Source: an uncultured Muribaculaceae bacterium | GTDB lineage: Bacteria; Bacteroidota; Bacteroidia; Bacteroidales; Muribaculaceae | Assembly (NCBI GenBank): GCA_910584365.1 | Contig: CAJUAF010000002.1 | Coordinates: 124,001-188,000, forward strand | Direction of reading: 5' to 3' | DNA length: 64,000 bases | Shown: piece after piece, positions 44,197 to 54,716 of the stretch | Numbering within the stretch: position 1 is the first letter of the stretch | How the letters are laid out: each line of letters starts with the position of its first letter | Translations under genes and position numbers: made by a program | The notes under the pieces: generated by a model | Seen by the model: the letters and a program-made list of their open reading frames with translations, nothing else | Databases searched by the model: none | What the model was told of the DNA's origin: nothing

Positions 44197-47100
44197 TCAG
44201 TCGTTTAGGTCGTGCCAATATTGTTTATTCCTCGTTTTGACTTGGAATCCCGAAGTATTGACCTTTATTCCAAAATTCCCGAACTGAACTATAAACAGGT
44301 CGTTACTCATGAGCATCGCGCCGTTCTTCCACCCGGCTAAAAGTCCGTCGTTCCCTAAAATAGTCCGTTCGTAATTGCCGCGTAGGAATGAGCCGTTTAT
44401 ATAACCGCTTATTGTGAAGTCTTCGGTTTCGCCTGTCTTTTCGCACCAACATTTTAGATTGTTGGTTTCAAATTCAAGCGAATAGATTCCTTCATCTCCT
44501 GCGGAAATATAGAACGTTCCGCCGTTGGCCTGAAAATTTCTGTATGTTCCTGCCGTTAACGTGCCCGATTGTGTTAAAGAATAGGTTTTAACTACTATAC
44601 CATCGCGCTTTATGCGTAGGAAGGCGCAGGGCGGATTAACCGTTATATTCGGCTTCCCCGTATTGCTTTTCATCCCCGAAGGGGCTGTAAGCGAAAAGCC
44701 GAAATTATCTACGGAAATATGTGAGCCTTTGTCCATAAAGCCCAACAAACACGACATTTTAAGGGCGGCTACGCTCATCGGGTTCTGAATACCTCCGCCG
44801 GGAATATATACCCTTGTGTTTAGGCTTTTTCTTTCCGCTATATTAGCCGCGCTTTTTAGAATATAGTCGGAATAGTCGCCGACGCTTCCGTTATATATTT
44901 TCAATTTAGTATAGCCGCCCGAAAACATATTTAACCCGGTATCGTCCAATACAACCGAGTCGCCACAAAGGATTTCTCCGGGGTCAGAATTTAGACGAAT
45001 TGCTGGCGTTTTGCCTTGTGCTATTTCTTCGGAGGATAGAATTGATTGTATATAGTTGCCGTCAATCTCCCAATTAGCAATTTTACCCGCAATAGCCGTA
45101 ATAACCCCTTCTATAAATGCTTTTGTAGCATAAATAGTACCGTCTTGAAGGACGCGGAAGGGCGCGGTAAAGCGATTCGTCTTACTTGCACCCGCCCAAA
45201 TTCTGACCTTCCGGGCTTCCGTTTCGTTCGCGGCTTCGTTTTCGCCCCCGGTAATTCCGGCTACAATACTTTGGGAATTGCCGTTAGCAAGCTGCACCGT
45301 TCCGGCGGTAATAATACCCTTGTCGATGGTTACTTGGGTGTTGTCGTAAAAGGTGGCTTCCGCCCAATCGTTCGCGTTGTAGCCGGAGGCACGGGCGGCA
45401 ATAGCGCGGTATAGGTCTTTACGGGCTACGCCTGTGCTATCCGTCCACGAACGTAGCCACAGGTCGCCAATGTCGTAAGGCCCGTAAGGTGTGCTTACGA
45501 ATACTTGCCTTTTGCGGTCGGCTGTGTCCTGTGCGTTGTTGGCGGCTTCGTAGGCGTCTATTGCTTTTTGGTCTTGTATAGTAGTCCAATAATGACCATA
45601 CCCCGTTTCTGTTAATCCTGTTTGTCCGTTAGTATAGCTATATGTCGTTTCGGAATAACGCTTTAACGTATGCGTAGAACCATTATACCACATATCGCCG
45701 ACGTGCTTACGTCTTTCGGCGGTCGTAGTCCACGCGGTAGACGGGTCCGTAGTCTGAAACCAACTTTCTATTTTCCCGTCTATTTGTCCTTCTATGTCGT
45801 TGACGGTAGGAAGAAAGTTATTATTTATGAAGTTCGTTAACGCCGAGTTGTCGGTGTACTTGCTTGCCTTCTCCCAATCGCCGGAATTGAAGGCCCCGGT
45901 AAGACGTTCCGTTTTACAGCGTAGTATGTCGCCCGTGCTTCCCTGTACCCACAAATCGCCGACGTGATAAGGGGTGTAAGGCGTGGAAACGAAAATTTTA
46001 GCCTTATCGTTGGCGGCGTCGAGGGCGTCCTGTGCCAACGCTAACGCTTGGGCTAACTCGGTGTCTTCAAGTTCTTGCCAATAGTAGCGCAGTCCTCGCG
46101 CTGCTCCGGGGCGCGGGGAAACTAAGCCTTTGACGTATCGCCAAACCTTGCCGGACGTGGTGTTATAGTAAAGGTCGCCGAGGTGCTTTTCCTTCTCGTT
46201 GTTATTCCCGGCGGCTGTGTCTGCTTCCGCCCATTCCTTAGCGGGTTCGTTTGCTTCGGCTAACGGCGCGGTATTCAACGGCGAAGGATCCACTTCGTAA
46301 AACCATTGTTCTATAACTCCGTCTAACTGCCCTTGAAGGTCGCCCAATATGCCGGGCAGCGTGTTGTTGATGTAGTCTTTAAGTTCGTCGGTCTTCTCCT
46401 GTACGTCTGTAAGGTCGTGGTATTTGCCGTCTATGCCGACGAAGCGAATAACGCCGCCTATCTCGTCGTTATCCAAATCGAAGTAACACTTACCGCCGCC
46501 GCTGCTCTCTATTCGCCCGGTACGAAGGAAACGCCCGTTTATAGTCGTGCTTCCGTAGGTAAGGCTTACCAATCGGCCGGGGTTCTTGCCCCCGGCGTCG
46601 GTTACGACGCTGTTAAGAACTCCTATAAGGAAGTTGTAATATCCGGCTTCCTGTTCCACCTTTATGGCCTGCGTGGAAAGGATAATTTGTCCGCCCCCGC
46701 CCGTGGTGGAACATTTGGCGTAAATGAAGTAGGCGGCCGACGGATTAAGCCCGGAATAGGTCGCCGACGATAATACCCACGTCCTTATAGTTTCTTCTAT
46801 GGCGTAATGAATAAGCCGCCCGTTTGAAACATAAAGCGTGTTCGGGTTCTTGTTATAGTTCGGTTGGAACGTAATGTTTTGGAGCGTGAACTGGGTAGAC
46901 TTCGCGCCAACGCTCAACATTTGCGTTTCAATCGAAAGGGGCTTTATTTTCTCGCTGTAATAGTCGCCTTCCGGGTCAAAAACCATGTTTAGCAGCTCTT
47001 GGGTCGCAAGCCAACGGCGGCGGGCCTTCGCGGGGTCTGCTAACTTGTTTATGGTTATAACTTCGTTAATGTCCTCAATCTCGTTAAGGACGCGGACGGT

Positions 47101-48540
47101 AGTAGACTTCGTTACGGTGTCGCTTAGGGTAATGTCGTAGGAGTGCCGCTTCAATAGGTTGCGTTCTATCCTAACAATTCGTACCGCCTTGCTTACGCCG
47201 ATGTCCTCGTCCTCGACGTTAATATAGTCGCCGACGTGCAAAATTTCGGTTTCCACCTCGCGCCCAAACATAGCCGTAAAGAAGTCTTCCGCTATGGTAA
47301 GTTTATAACTTACTTGTGGCTGGGTCATAGCCGGGAAGTCCTTGTTTGCCGCTTCTAAAAGTTTGTTTTGGGCGGCGATTATATAACTTTGGGGCAGTTG
47401 TATCTCGGTAATTATATACTCGTCGTTAACGCTAATTTGGAAGGCTCCGGCCGTAGCGGACGGGAATACCATACCGTTTTCGTCCGTGAAGCGTTTAAGT
47501 ACGAAGGTTCGGGTAGCGTGGTCGTAGGAGTGTATGTCAAATTCGTAGCCCGCCAACTGCCCGGTTTGGAATTTGACTTTTGCGGCTACGTCGCCCAATA
47601 GGTAAAGGGTGCTTCCGTCGGATCCTTTGGCGTTAAGGTCGAACATGGCGTTATCCCCCTGCGTGGTGTCCGAAAAGGTTATTTCGTCCGGGCCGAGTGC
47701 TGTTACCTTGCCGACGCGCTCCGGCTTAATGTCGTATATCTTTTCGTTTTCCTTCGTGCCGTACTTCGCTTTCGCGGTGGCGTCCTCTAAGTATGAAGTA
47801 AGGCGGTCGGTATCGGGAAGGCACAGGCGCGTATGCCCGTAGTTCCGTCCGAGGTTATCCTGGCTCCCGTAGACGAAAAGGCGGGTAGTTATCCCGGCGT
47901 TGTTGACGTTGGTACGTTTAAGGCTGTAAAGCCCTTTACCTCGCCCGTAACGAAGTGTAAACGGGTGGGTAATTCCGGCCTTCTCCTTAATGTTGATTGT
48001 ATTGAAGCCGTCGCCGGGCGTTATCTCAAATTCTACGCCCCATTCGCTACAAATGTCTTGAAGGACTTGTAGGCAGTTCCGGCTTGCCGTATTTATGTTT
48101 TTGTAGGCGGTCGCTCCTGTCGCCGGGCAGTCGCCTAAATGCCACTTATTCGGCTGTACGCGGTTGGCGTTCCATACTAATACGGTCAAATGTCCGCGTA
48201 GGTCGCTGTAATAGGTGTCGCCGTAAGCGTCCGGGGGCAGCTTATATTGGGCGTCTATTAAATCGTACTGCAGGCCTTCAAACGTGATGTCGTACTCAAA
48301 GCGCCGTTGCCCGTTTTTCGTGGGCTGCGGCAGTTGGTTCGCCTTGTAGATGCGCCCGTAGACTTCTATACGGTCGCCTATGCCGACGGGAAGGGGTACG
48401 GCTGACGAAACGCCAATAGTTACCGCGTCGTCGGAAAGTAAGGCGGTTTTTTGGGTCGCCTTACTGATTCCGCTGACGTTCTTACGGCTGAAAAGCGGCG
48501 TTTCGCTTCCGTCCGCGTGGTGGATTATAATCTGTTCCAT
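44197..48540 (-). CDS. Large tail-tip / receptor-binding protein
   Basis: This 1447-residue protein is encoded after the distal tail protein, where siphoviruses carry their tail-associated hub. The first 450 or so residues look like a hub domain (tail endopeptidase/Gp37-like). Four spaced repeats with the core [HD]-x-G-D-[LM]-[WY] follow (HLGDLYYN, HVGDLWVQG, HVGDMWYNG, DIGDLW, at about residues 785, 858, 945 and 1021). They are linked by helical segments such as IEGQIDGKIESWFQTTDPS. These repeats may be carbohydrate-binding or stalk modules. The C-terminus is beta-rich. It overlaps the upstream gene by 16 bases. Confidence 0.8.
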   Translation of the reverse strand: MEQIIIHHADGSETPLFSRKNVSGISKATQKTALLSDDAVTIGVSSAVPLPVGIGDRIEVYGRIYKANQLPQPTKNGQRRFEYDITFEGLQYDLIDAQYKLPPDAYGDTYYSDLRGHLTVLVWNANRVQPNKWHLGDCPATGATAYKNINTASRNCLQVLQDICSEWGVEFEITPGDGFNTINIKEKAGITHPFTLRYGRGKGLYSLKRTNVNNAGITTRLFVYGSQDNLGRNYGHTRLCLPDTDRLTSYLEDATAKAKYGTKENEKIYDIKPERVGKVTALGPDEITFSDTTQGDNAMFDLNAKGSDGSTLYLLGDVAAKVKFQTGQLAGYEFDIHSYDHATRTFVLKRFTDENGMVFPSATAGAFQISVNDEYIITEIQLPQSYIIAAQNKLLEAANKDFPAMTQPQVSYKLTIAEDFFTAMFGREVETEILHVGDYINVEDEDIGVSKAVRIVRIERNLLKRHSYDITLSDTVTKSTTVRVLNEIEDINEVITINKLADPAKARRRWLATQELLNMVFDPEGDYYSEKIKPLSIETQMLSVGAKSTQFTLQNITFQPNYNKNPNTLYVSNGRLIHYAIEETIRTWVLSSATYSGLNPSAAYFIYAKCSTTGGGGQIILSTQAIKVEQEAGYYNFLIGVLNSVVTDAGGKNPGRLVSLTYGSTTINGRFLRTGRIESSGGGKCYFDLDNDEIGGVIRFVGIDGKYHDLTDVQEKTDELKDYINNTLPGILGDLQGQLDGVIEQWFYEVDPSPLNTAPLAEANEPAKEWAEADTAAGNNNEKEKHLGDLYYNTTSGKVWRYVKGLVSPRPGAARGLRYYWQELEDTELAQALALAQDALDAANDKAKIFVSTPYTPYHVGDLWVQGSTGDILRCKTERLTGAFNSGDWEKASKYTDNSALTNFINNNFLPTVNDIEGQIDGKIESWFQTTDPSTAWTTTAERRKHVGDMWYNGSTHTLKRYSETTYSYTNGQTGLTETGYGHYWTTIQDQKAIDAYEAANNAQDTADRKRQVFVSTPYGPYDIGDLWLRSWTDSTGVARKDLYRAIAARASGYNANDWAEATFYDNTQVTIDKGIITAGTVQLANGNSQSIVAGITGGENEAANETEARKVRIWAGASKTNRFTAPFRVLQDGTIYATKAFIEGVITAIAGKIANWEIDGNYIQSILSSEEIAQGKTPAIRLNSDPGEILCGDSVVLDDTGLNMFSGGYTKLKIYNGSVGDYSDYILKSAANIAERKSLNTRVYIPGGGIQNPMSVAALKMSCLLGFMDKGSHISVDNFGFSLTAPSGMKSNTGKPNITVNPPCAFLRIKRDGIVVKTYSLTQSGTLTAGTYRNFQANGGTFYISAGDEGIYSLEFETNNLKCWCEKTGETEDFTISGYINGSFLRGNYERTILGNDGLLAGWKNGAMLMSNDLFIVQFGNFGIKVNTSGFQVKTRNKQYWHDLND

Positions 48541-49742
48541 ACGATGATGCCGTTGGTGGAAAAGTCGGTTATTTCCTCGACTACTCCGGCGACAATGACG
48601 TAGTAAACGCCGTTTTCGGCGTAGGTGTGTTTTAGCGTCTTAGTCCCGGTATAGTCGCCGTAGATGTCTTCGCTAACGCTCCCGTCGCCCCAATAAACCG
48701 TAACTACTTTGTCGGTCTTCAGGGCTATGGTAACTTCGCGGCTCGCGTAATTTATTCGTTGGTGGCGAACTACGCGCTTCACGGGGTCGGGTTCGCGTAG
48801 TTTAAGGCTAAAAGTGCCTATCATCTTGTCGTCGTGCCAACGCTTAGACGGGGCTACGCCGTCGGAAGCGTAGACTTCGTAAAGTAGCGGCTTCGTCGGG
48901 TGGATGCTTATCATAAGCCGGGCGGTTCCGTCGGCTTGTAGAAGTTCGTAAAGTCGGTTCATTCGCTCCACGAAGTCTATTTTACCCGAAGCCTTGCACC
49001 AGCAATTAAGCGTTATTTCGCGTTCCTCGTATCGCTTGTTTGACAGGTCTACTACTTTGCCGTGGTAGTCGGGCCAATCAATCGAAGCCGCCATTTTTAA
49101 CTTCGGTTGGTCTAAGACGCCCGTAGAACTTTCCACCCTTATACCGAGGTCGCGGAAGTTGACCCCACTAAGGTAGTATTCAAGTTGCGAAACATTGTTA
49201 AGGCTCTCGGCTATATCGTTGTCCGAAAGGGCGACGTTATAAACCTTCACTTCGTCCACATCCGCGTAGGCGTATTCGGTGCCGTAGACGTCTTGAATAA
49301 GGGCCAACCCGGTAAGCGTTCCGGGAAGGGTAACGCTACTTACGCGCTGCGTGTCTAAGTAAAGCGTTACGGTATTGCCCGCCTTCTTGATGGTTATGAA
49401 GCCCCAACTTTCCGGGATAACGTCTATCCAAATTATGCGGCTTCCTTCTAATTGGTCGGTATTGCAGAACATACCTATTCGGCGGCCGGTTACTCCGTCG
49501 GCGTATTCGTTCACCTTGACCCACGCCAAAATAGTAAAGTTGCCGCTTAGGGGTATCACGTTCGCCGAAACTTCCGCGTAGCCTTCGCCGGGGAAGCGTA
49601 TGCAGTTGCCCTGTTTGCCCGCCACGAAAGGACAGCCCGTTATTTCGGCGTCGTGGCGGTTAGCCGCGAAGTCGTAGGCTACGGTAGAACCGTCCGCTTC
49701 GTCGAAGGGAAGGTTTAATATTAAGTTCTGTTCTAATGCCAT
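48525..49742 (-). CDS. Distal tail protein with LamG-like lectin domain
   Basis: This 405-residue protein starts with a concanavalin-like/LamG module at about residues 5-185 (LNLPFDEADGSTVAYDFAA, FTILAWVKVNEYADG, YADVDEVKVYNVALSDNDI). The middle resembles siphovirus distal-tail (Dit) proteins. The C-terminus has a PKD-like strand pair (KTLKHTYAENGVYYVIVAG). It lies between the tape-measure group and the hub protein, which is the Dit position. The lectin module may help adsorption to host glycans. Confidence 0.75.
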   Translation of the reverse strand: MALEQNLILNLPFDEADGSTVAYDFAANRHDAEITGCPFVAGKQGNCIRFPGEGYAEVSANVIPLSGNFTILAWVKVNEYADGVTGRRIGMFCNTDQLEGSRIIWIDVIPESWGFITIKKAGNTVTLYLDTQRVSSVTLPGTLTGLALIQDVYGTEYAYADVDEVKVYNVALSDNDIAESLNNVSQLEYYLSGVNFRDLGIRVESSTGVLDQPKLKMAASIDWPDYHGKVVDLSNKRYEEREITLNCWCKASGKIDFVERMNRLYELLQADGTARLMISIHPTKPLLYEVYASDGVAPSKRWHDDKMIGTFSLKLREPDPVKRVVRHQRINYASREVTIALKTDKVVTVYWGDGSVSEDIYGDYTGTKTLKHTYAENGVYYVIVAGVVEEITDFSTNGIIVWNRL

Positions 49743-49743
49743 A

Positions 49744-50253
49744 TTACTTTCGTTTGTCGGTTGTTTTTATGGTCGCTTGCTCCGTGGCCTGGGTTCTGCA
49801 CTCTCCGCCGTGAAGGATGACGCTTACCCGTGCGTTGTCGCTTGCTATTACTTCCACCTTCGCGCCGCCGGAAATGCTGACGACGACAAAGGCGTTATCT
49901 TTTGCCGTGATGGTTATCTCGCTTTCGCCACGCGCCGAAACGGTGGCGGCATCGAAGTTACTATATTCCGCCTTCCCGGTAGCCCGGTCGAAGGCGATAA
50001 CATTTCGTAGACTTTTAGCCGTTACCTTGTCGTCGGCACAATAGACGCCGAAGCGGGCGCGTATGTCGGCGAACTCCGCCCGAAGTTCCGGCGAAGGGTA
50101 GTTATTTTCTTCGCAGAAGTCCTGGCCCTTGATGAAAAGGGTTATAAGGCGTTCTTTCGACGTGGCCTTTAAGATGAAGTCGTACCACTCCGAACAAATG
50201 CCTTTGGCTTTCGCTTCGGCGGCTAATGCCTTCTTTAATTGGTTTAGTTCCAT
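49744..50253 (-). CDS. Phage tail-region protein of unknown function
   Basis: This 169-residue protein has a helical N-terminal half (LKKALAAEAKAKGICSEWYD, then RLITLFIKGQDFCEEN) and a beta-rich C-terminal half with a repeated hydrophobic pattern (ITITAKDNAFVVVSISGGAK, VEVIASDNARVSVILHGGE). The latter resembles a small beta-solenoid. It is tightly packed between the tape measure and distal tail genes (11 bp and 1 bp), so it probably belongs to the tail. No family recognised. Confidence 0.65.
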   Translation of the reverse strand: MELNQLKKALAAEAKAKGICSEWYDFILKATSKERLITLFIKGQDFCEENNYPSPELRAEFADIRARFGVYCADDKVTAKSLRNVIAFDRATGKAEYSNFDAATVSARGESEITITAKDNAFVVVSISGGAKVEVIASDNARVSVILHGGECRTQATEQATIKTTDKRK

Positions 50254-50265
50254 TGTGTATGGGGG

Positions 50266-53200
50266 TTAATCGGTTATTCCTTGAGAGCGTAAGTCTTCTT
50301 CGTCGTCTATTCCTAAGCGGCTAAGTATGCTAAGAAGGGAAGCGGCTATATTTCCTAAGCGGTTATCCATACTTGTAAGGCGGGTTAACTGCTGCCGGAA
50401 TATTTCAATAGATACGACTTGGTTTTGTCGTACTGCGTTGGTTTGTCCGGCTAATAGGTCTATGCTTTCTTGGCTTGCTCCCTTAATCGCTCCGCTTAGG
50501 CTCGTCGGGTCGCTGTCGTCCAATTCCGCGAATAGGTCTTTATACATTTCCATCGCGTTCTTGAAGTTGGCCCCGGCTGCGGCTACGGCCTCCTTAAAAC
50601 GTGCCTGTTCCTCCGGGGTAAGCCCGTCGAAGCTGCCGTTTCCTTCCTCGTCAAAGCCCATATCTTTTTGAAGCTGCTTAATTGCCTGTTGCAGCGGCTT
50701 CTCCAAAAATTGAAGTTTTAGGGCGTTGGCGACGGCGTTTTTAAGAACGTCGTTAGCAATGTCGCCGAAGGCTTTGGCGGCGTCCTCGCCACTCTCGAAG
50801 GCGTCCATAAGTGCGTCTTTGAGTTGGTTCGCCAACTCCCCGGCGGAAGTCTGCGTTATACTCTTGGTTATCTCGCTTATGATGTCTTCTATTTGGCGGT
50901 TGGCGTCGGCTATGCGCTCTTGATATTCCTCAACCTTACCCCAATCGGTATGCTTCTTCGATTTCTCGTCGTTAATCATACCGTAAATTTCGTTTTGCTG
51001 TTGGCGAAGGTTAGCAATTAGGGCGTTTTGGTTTTGGTAGACGGTTTCGCCGAGGGCGTTGTCTACGGCGTGTTCCAATGCTGTATAGGCCCGGCCCAAC
51101 CGGGTAACGGCTTCTTCGTGTTTCTTGATGGACTTCTCGGCTTTGCGATCGCGGCTGTTGAAAAGGGAAAAGGCGGACGACAAAAAGCCGATAGAACCTT
51201 GAATAATGCCTAACGGGTTGGCGGTGGCTATACCCTGCGACAACTGCGAGGCTCCGTCCAACATTCCGCCTATGTCGCCTAATATGGCTTCCGTTTCCTC
51301 GTCCATACTGATGCCCATCTTCTTTATTCCGCTTACGACGCTTCCGAAGCACGACGAAACGAAGGAAATACTACTACCTATATCGGCGAAGTGTTCCTTA
51401 AACGCTGCGCCTACGCTCTTGGCGGTGCCCTGTTCCTTGTTAAGGGCGGCGTTCAAGATGTCGAGCTGCTTCTGCCCTTCTATGGTAAGTTCGCCCTTAA
51501 TCTTAAGCCCGTTAAGGGTGGCAATTTTACGGCGTAGCATATCGACGTAACTACTACCTTCCGCCAATAGGTCGGCGAAGGCTTGTTTAGCGGCCCCGGC
51601 TAAGGTGGCGTCGCTGCTGTTTATCGCGTCAGTATAGTCGGCGTATTGCTTCTTCTTTTCCTCTAAGGACTTTACAAAGGGGTCGTCGCTGTCTAACAGG
51701 CGTTCCGCCTTCATAGCGGCGCGAAGCTCGCTTAGGCTCTGACGTAGGGCCAGGAACGGGTTACGGGTCTGCAACTCGTTTTTAGCCTTCTGTAATTGGT
51801 CGTTGATGGCTTTAAGGTCGGACGGGTTGAACTGCGCCGAAAAGTTAATTTTCCGGCTGTTTATGTCGTTCAAAAGCCTGTTAATAGTCGTCGTTGACAG
51901 CCGGGAAATGTCGCCGAACAACTGCCCCCAACTTTCAGAAGCCATAAGGCGTTGGGCCGCCAACTTGGAAAGTTCGGTTTGCTGCTTGGTGTTAATCGCC
52001 GCTATCATGTCGGCGTTGCCCTGCTGTTCGGCTAATGCACGTTGGGCCGCGTACTTTTCAAGTATCGCGGTTTCCTGTTGCTGATAGGTTTGGTATTCCT
52101 CTAACAGGGCGTCGTACTGCTCGTTTCCGCTACGCTTGGCGTATTCCTCGCGCTTGGCTTCAAGTGCGGCTAAGGCGGCTTCGGCTACGCGGCGTTCGGC
52201 GTCCGTGGACGCTTGGGCGGCGCGGCGTGTAAGTAGTTCTTTATTCCGGGCGTAACTTTCTTCAAAGTCTATTTTTTCTTGAAGATAGGCGGCATATTCG
52301 TTAAGCAGGGCCTTAGTTTCCTGTCGCGCCTGTTCTTTGGTGTCGGCTTCGGCGGTGTTAAGGATTTCCGCCTTCGCGTTATCCACGTCGGAATTATCCC
52401 CGGAAAGTTCGGAACGACGGCGTTCTATGGTGGCTAACATCTCGCCTATGGTCTTGCACTGGGCTAACTCCTGTTGTAGCTGCGCGTCGAAGGCGGAAAT
52501 AACCGATTCGCGGGTGGCGTTGGCTATCTCGTTGTTAAGGGTCGTAAGGTTGCGAAGGTCGGCGGCTGTCTTGGAAGTCTTTGTGGATATGGCGTCGCGC
52601 TGACGTTCCAAATAATCTAAATAACTGCTACCTTCCGCCAACAGGGGAGCGAACTCGGAAGCGGCGGCGTTCCTAACGGTTTCGTCGCTGCTCGTTATCC
52701 ACTTCAAATATTTTTCGTAAAGCCCTTTTCGGGTCTGTAACTGCTCGGCGTATTCGTCGGTTTCCTTCTTATCGTGGGAAGGAGGATTTTTCGGCGGGGT
52801 ATTATTGCCCCCGGCGCGAAGTACGTTAAGGGTCTTTAACTCCTGTTCGGTTAGTTCTAATTCTCGCTTAACGTAGCCCGTGGTCTTGTCTAATTCCGCT
52901 TTGGCTTCGCTATGGATCCTTTGGTTTGTACTGCGGGCCTGCTTTATTCGGTAGGCGTTAATTTTGTCTATGGCAGTTTGTGTCGGTTTCAAAAAGCCCA
53001 TACCGCTTTGTCCGCCGCCCCACTCGTACCCGGCTTCTTCCATTGTAACTCCGGCCTTCTTCCACTCGTCGGGAAGGTTGCCGTAGGCGTCGGTAGAATA
53101 AGTTCCGGCTTTGAAGTGATGGTAGTAGCCGCCCCCGGCTACGGTTTGGTCTGCGTTAATTACTTGGTTGTAATATTCTTCGTAAGCCTTCATTTGTAGT

Positions 53201-54483
53201 TCTTGAAGGGCTAACGCTTTGGCGCGAAGTTCTAACGCCTTAATTACATTCTTGGTGTTGCTGACAAATACGCGGTCGGCGTCCGTAAGGTTGTTAACTG
53301 ACAGCCCCAAATTGTCGAACTCGGTAGCGTTGTCTTTTATCCATTGTTGCTTCTCGGAGGCTGTCTTTAACTTGCTGTATTCGTCGCGTAGTTTGGCGTA
53401 CTTTCCCACGAGGTCAGCGGACTTGCCCGCCATTGTCTTGTGGTAGTCGTCGAACATCTTACGGGCGGCTTCCGTGCTTTTGGCGGCTTCCTTCGTTGAA
53501 CCGCTGAACTTATCCCACAGGGCAATAGCGGCGGTAATGGCGACGGAAAGGCCGAGGGTTAAAGTAGCCATCAACGCTTTGGCGGCTACGGTGGAAATTC
53601 CCAACGCTACGGAAAGTTTGTTAGTTGCCACGGCTAAAAATTCCTTTGCTTTGGCTACCGTTACCAACATAAACGCGCTATCCTTGTTTAAGGCGTTGGC
53701 GACTTGCTGCAAGCCCATCGTTATGGACATAAGGGCCTGAACCTTCAACATGATTTTTTGAAGGTTTTCGTTCTCTCCGGCGAAAAGTGCTACCGCGCCT
53801 TGTGCCGCGCTGAACGCTCCGGCCACGCCGCTAAGTCCGGCTATCATTCCTTGTAGCCCGGCGTTATCGTGGCTAAATATTCGGGCCTGGGTCTGCGCAT
53901 CGCCTATGGCGTTGGCAAGTCGTCCGGCTTCCTGTTGTAGTTTCTTGAAGGTGTCCGTTCCGCGTAGTCCGGCTTCCTCCATCTGCGCTAATTGCTCCCG
54001 GACGTTGCGGAGCTGCATCCTTAATGAAGTGTGCGCGTTGGCGTTCTGCTCGGCGGCTTGCTGTGCCTTCTTTAACTGCTGTTCCTCACGCAGAAGGGCG
54101 TCGGCCTGCTTCCCGGTTTCGTCTATTACCTGTTGGCGTAGGTTTATTTCTTCCCTTATTTGGGCTTGCTTTGCTTGAAGGGCTGTGGCTTCTTCCTTAT
54201 TCCCGGCGGAAAGTGCCTTAGACGCTTCCACGCCGAGGCGTTTATATTCGTCTTCCAACTCTCTAATAGCAGCCTTGTTGGTGTCTACTATTACGTCTAT
54301 GTTGGCAAAGGCTTTGTCAATGGCTTGGGCGGCGCGGTTAAACGCTCCGTCCATCTCCTTTCCACCTAATACCGCCGCGCCTTGAAACTCCTGTATAGCC
54401 TTCTTACTTTCGTTAAGAACGCTAAGGAGTTGTTTGTTGGTGCCGGAAATTTCAAACGACAGCCCGCCGCCTTGTATATTCAT
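50266..54483 (-). CDS. Tail tape measure protein
   Basis: This 1405-residue, largely helical protein has extended coiled coils (about 1-190, 570-900 and 1180-1330) and hydrophobic helices at about 210-330 (for example TVAAKALMATLTLGLSVAITA), the classical tape-measure layout. Two related modules, FAPLLAEGSSYLDYLERQ and FADLLAEGSSYVDMLRRK, show internal duplication. With roughly 0.15 nm of tail per residue, the tail should be near 210 nm long (a family rule of thumb). It starts in an ATGA overlap with the frameshifted chaperone product. Confidence 0.9.
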   Translation of the reverse strand: MNIQGGGLSFEISGTNKQLLSVLNESKKAIQEFQGAAVLGGKEMDGAFNRAAQAIDKAFANIDVIVDTNKAAIRELEDEYKRLGVEASKALSAGNKEEATALQAKQAQIREEINLRQQVIDETGKQADALLREEQQLKKAQQAAEQNANAHTSLRMQLRNVREQLAQMEEAGLRGTDTFKKLQQEAGRLANAIGDAQTQARIFSHDNAGLQGMIAGLSGVAGAFSAAQGAVALFAGENENLQKIMLKVQALMSITMGLQQVANALNKDSAFMLVTVAKAKEFLAVATNKLSVALGISTVAAKALMATLTLGLSVAITAAIALWDKFSGSTKEAAKSTEAARKMFDDYHKTMAGKSADLVGKYAKLRDEYSKLKTASEKQQWIKDNATEFDNLGLSVNNLTDADRVFVSNTKNVIKALELRAKALALQELQMKAYEEYYNQVINADQTVAGGGYYHHFKAGTYSTDAYGNLPDEWKKAGVTMEEAGYEWGGGQSGMGFLKPTQTAIDKINAYRIKQARSTNQRIHSEAKAELDKTTGYVKRELELTEQELKTLNVLRAGGNNTPPKNPPSHDKKETDEYAEQLQTRKGLYEKYLKWITSSDETVRNAAASEFAPLLAEGSSYLDYLERQRDAISTKTSKTAADLRNLTTLNNEIANATRESVISAFDAQLQQELAQCKTIGEMLATIERRRSELSGDNSDVDNAKAEILNTAEADTKEQARQETKALLNEYAAYLQEKIDFEESYARNKELLTRRAAQASTDAERRVAEAALAALEAKREEYAKRSGNEQYDALLEEYQTYQQQETAILEKYAAQRALAEQQGNADMIAAINTKQQTELSKLAAQRLMASESWGQLFGDISRLSTTTINRLLNDINSRKINFSAQFNPSDLKAINDQLQKAKNELQTRNPFLALRQSLSELRAAMKAERLLDSDDPFVKSLEEKKKQYADYTDAINSSDATLAGAAKQAFADLLAEGSSYVDMLRRKIATLNGLKIKGELTIEGQKQLDILNAALNKEQGTAKSVGAAFKEHFADIGSSISFVSSCFGSVVSGIKKMGISMDEETEAILGDIGGMLDGASQLSQGIATANPLGIIQGSIGFLSSAFSLFNSRDRKAEKSIKKHEEAVTRLGRAYTALEHAVDNALGETVYQNQNALIANLRQQQNEIYGMINDEKSKKHTDWGKVEEYQERIADANRQIEDIISEITKSITQTSAGELANQLKDALMDAFESGEDAAKAFGDIANDVLKNAVANALKLQFLEKPLQQAIKQLQKDMGFDEEGNGSFDGLTPEEQARFKEAVAAAGANFKNAMEMYKDLFAELDDSDPTSLSGAIKGASQESIDLLAGQTNAVRQNQVVSIEIFRQQLTRLTSMDNRLGNIAASLLSILSRLGIDDEEDLRSQGITD

Positions 54484-54716
54484 CGGTTAATTCGGTTTAT
54501 TAAGTCCATTACTTCCGCCGCGTTCTCGTCGGTAAGGGCTATTTCCGTGGTGTCGCCGCCGGAACTGCTTCCGCTTTTGCCCTTTTCCTCGACGCCGGGC
54601 GCGTCTATTAACATTCGTTGTACTGCTCCCCACGCTATCCCGTGGAGAAGGTAGTCCAACGTCCAGCCGAAGTGTGCGCAAACGGAACCCCGGCGGCCGT
54701 GTGGACTTTTTAACCC
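54480..54716 (-). CDS. C-terminal extension of the tail assembly chaperone (-1 frame)
   Basis: Directly after the chaperone gene the -1 frame is open for 78 codons, up to an ATGA overlap with the tape measure gene. It encodes a conserved-looking segment AHFGWTLDYLLHGIAWG and a gly/ser-rich linker. The only ATG (54614) would omit that segment. This is the gpG/gpGT arrangement in which ribosomal frameshifting makes a longer chaperone. The -1 frame is also open well upstream of 54716, so the slip site is uncertain and I see no canonical slippery heptamer. Confidence 0.65.
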   Translation of the reverse strand, partial: GLKSPHGRRGSVCAHFGWTLDYLLHGIAWGAVQRMLIDAPGVEEKGKSGSSSGGDTTEIALTDENAAEVMDLINRINR

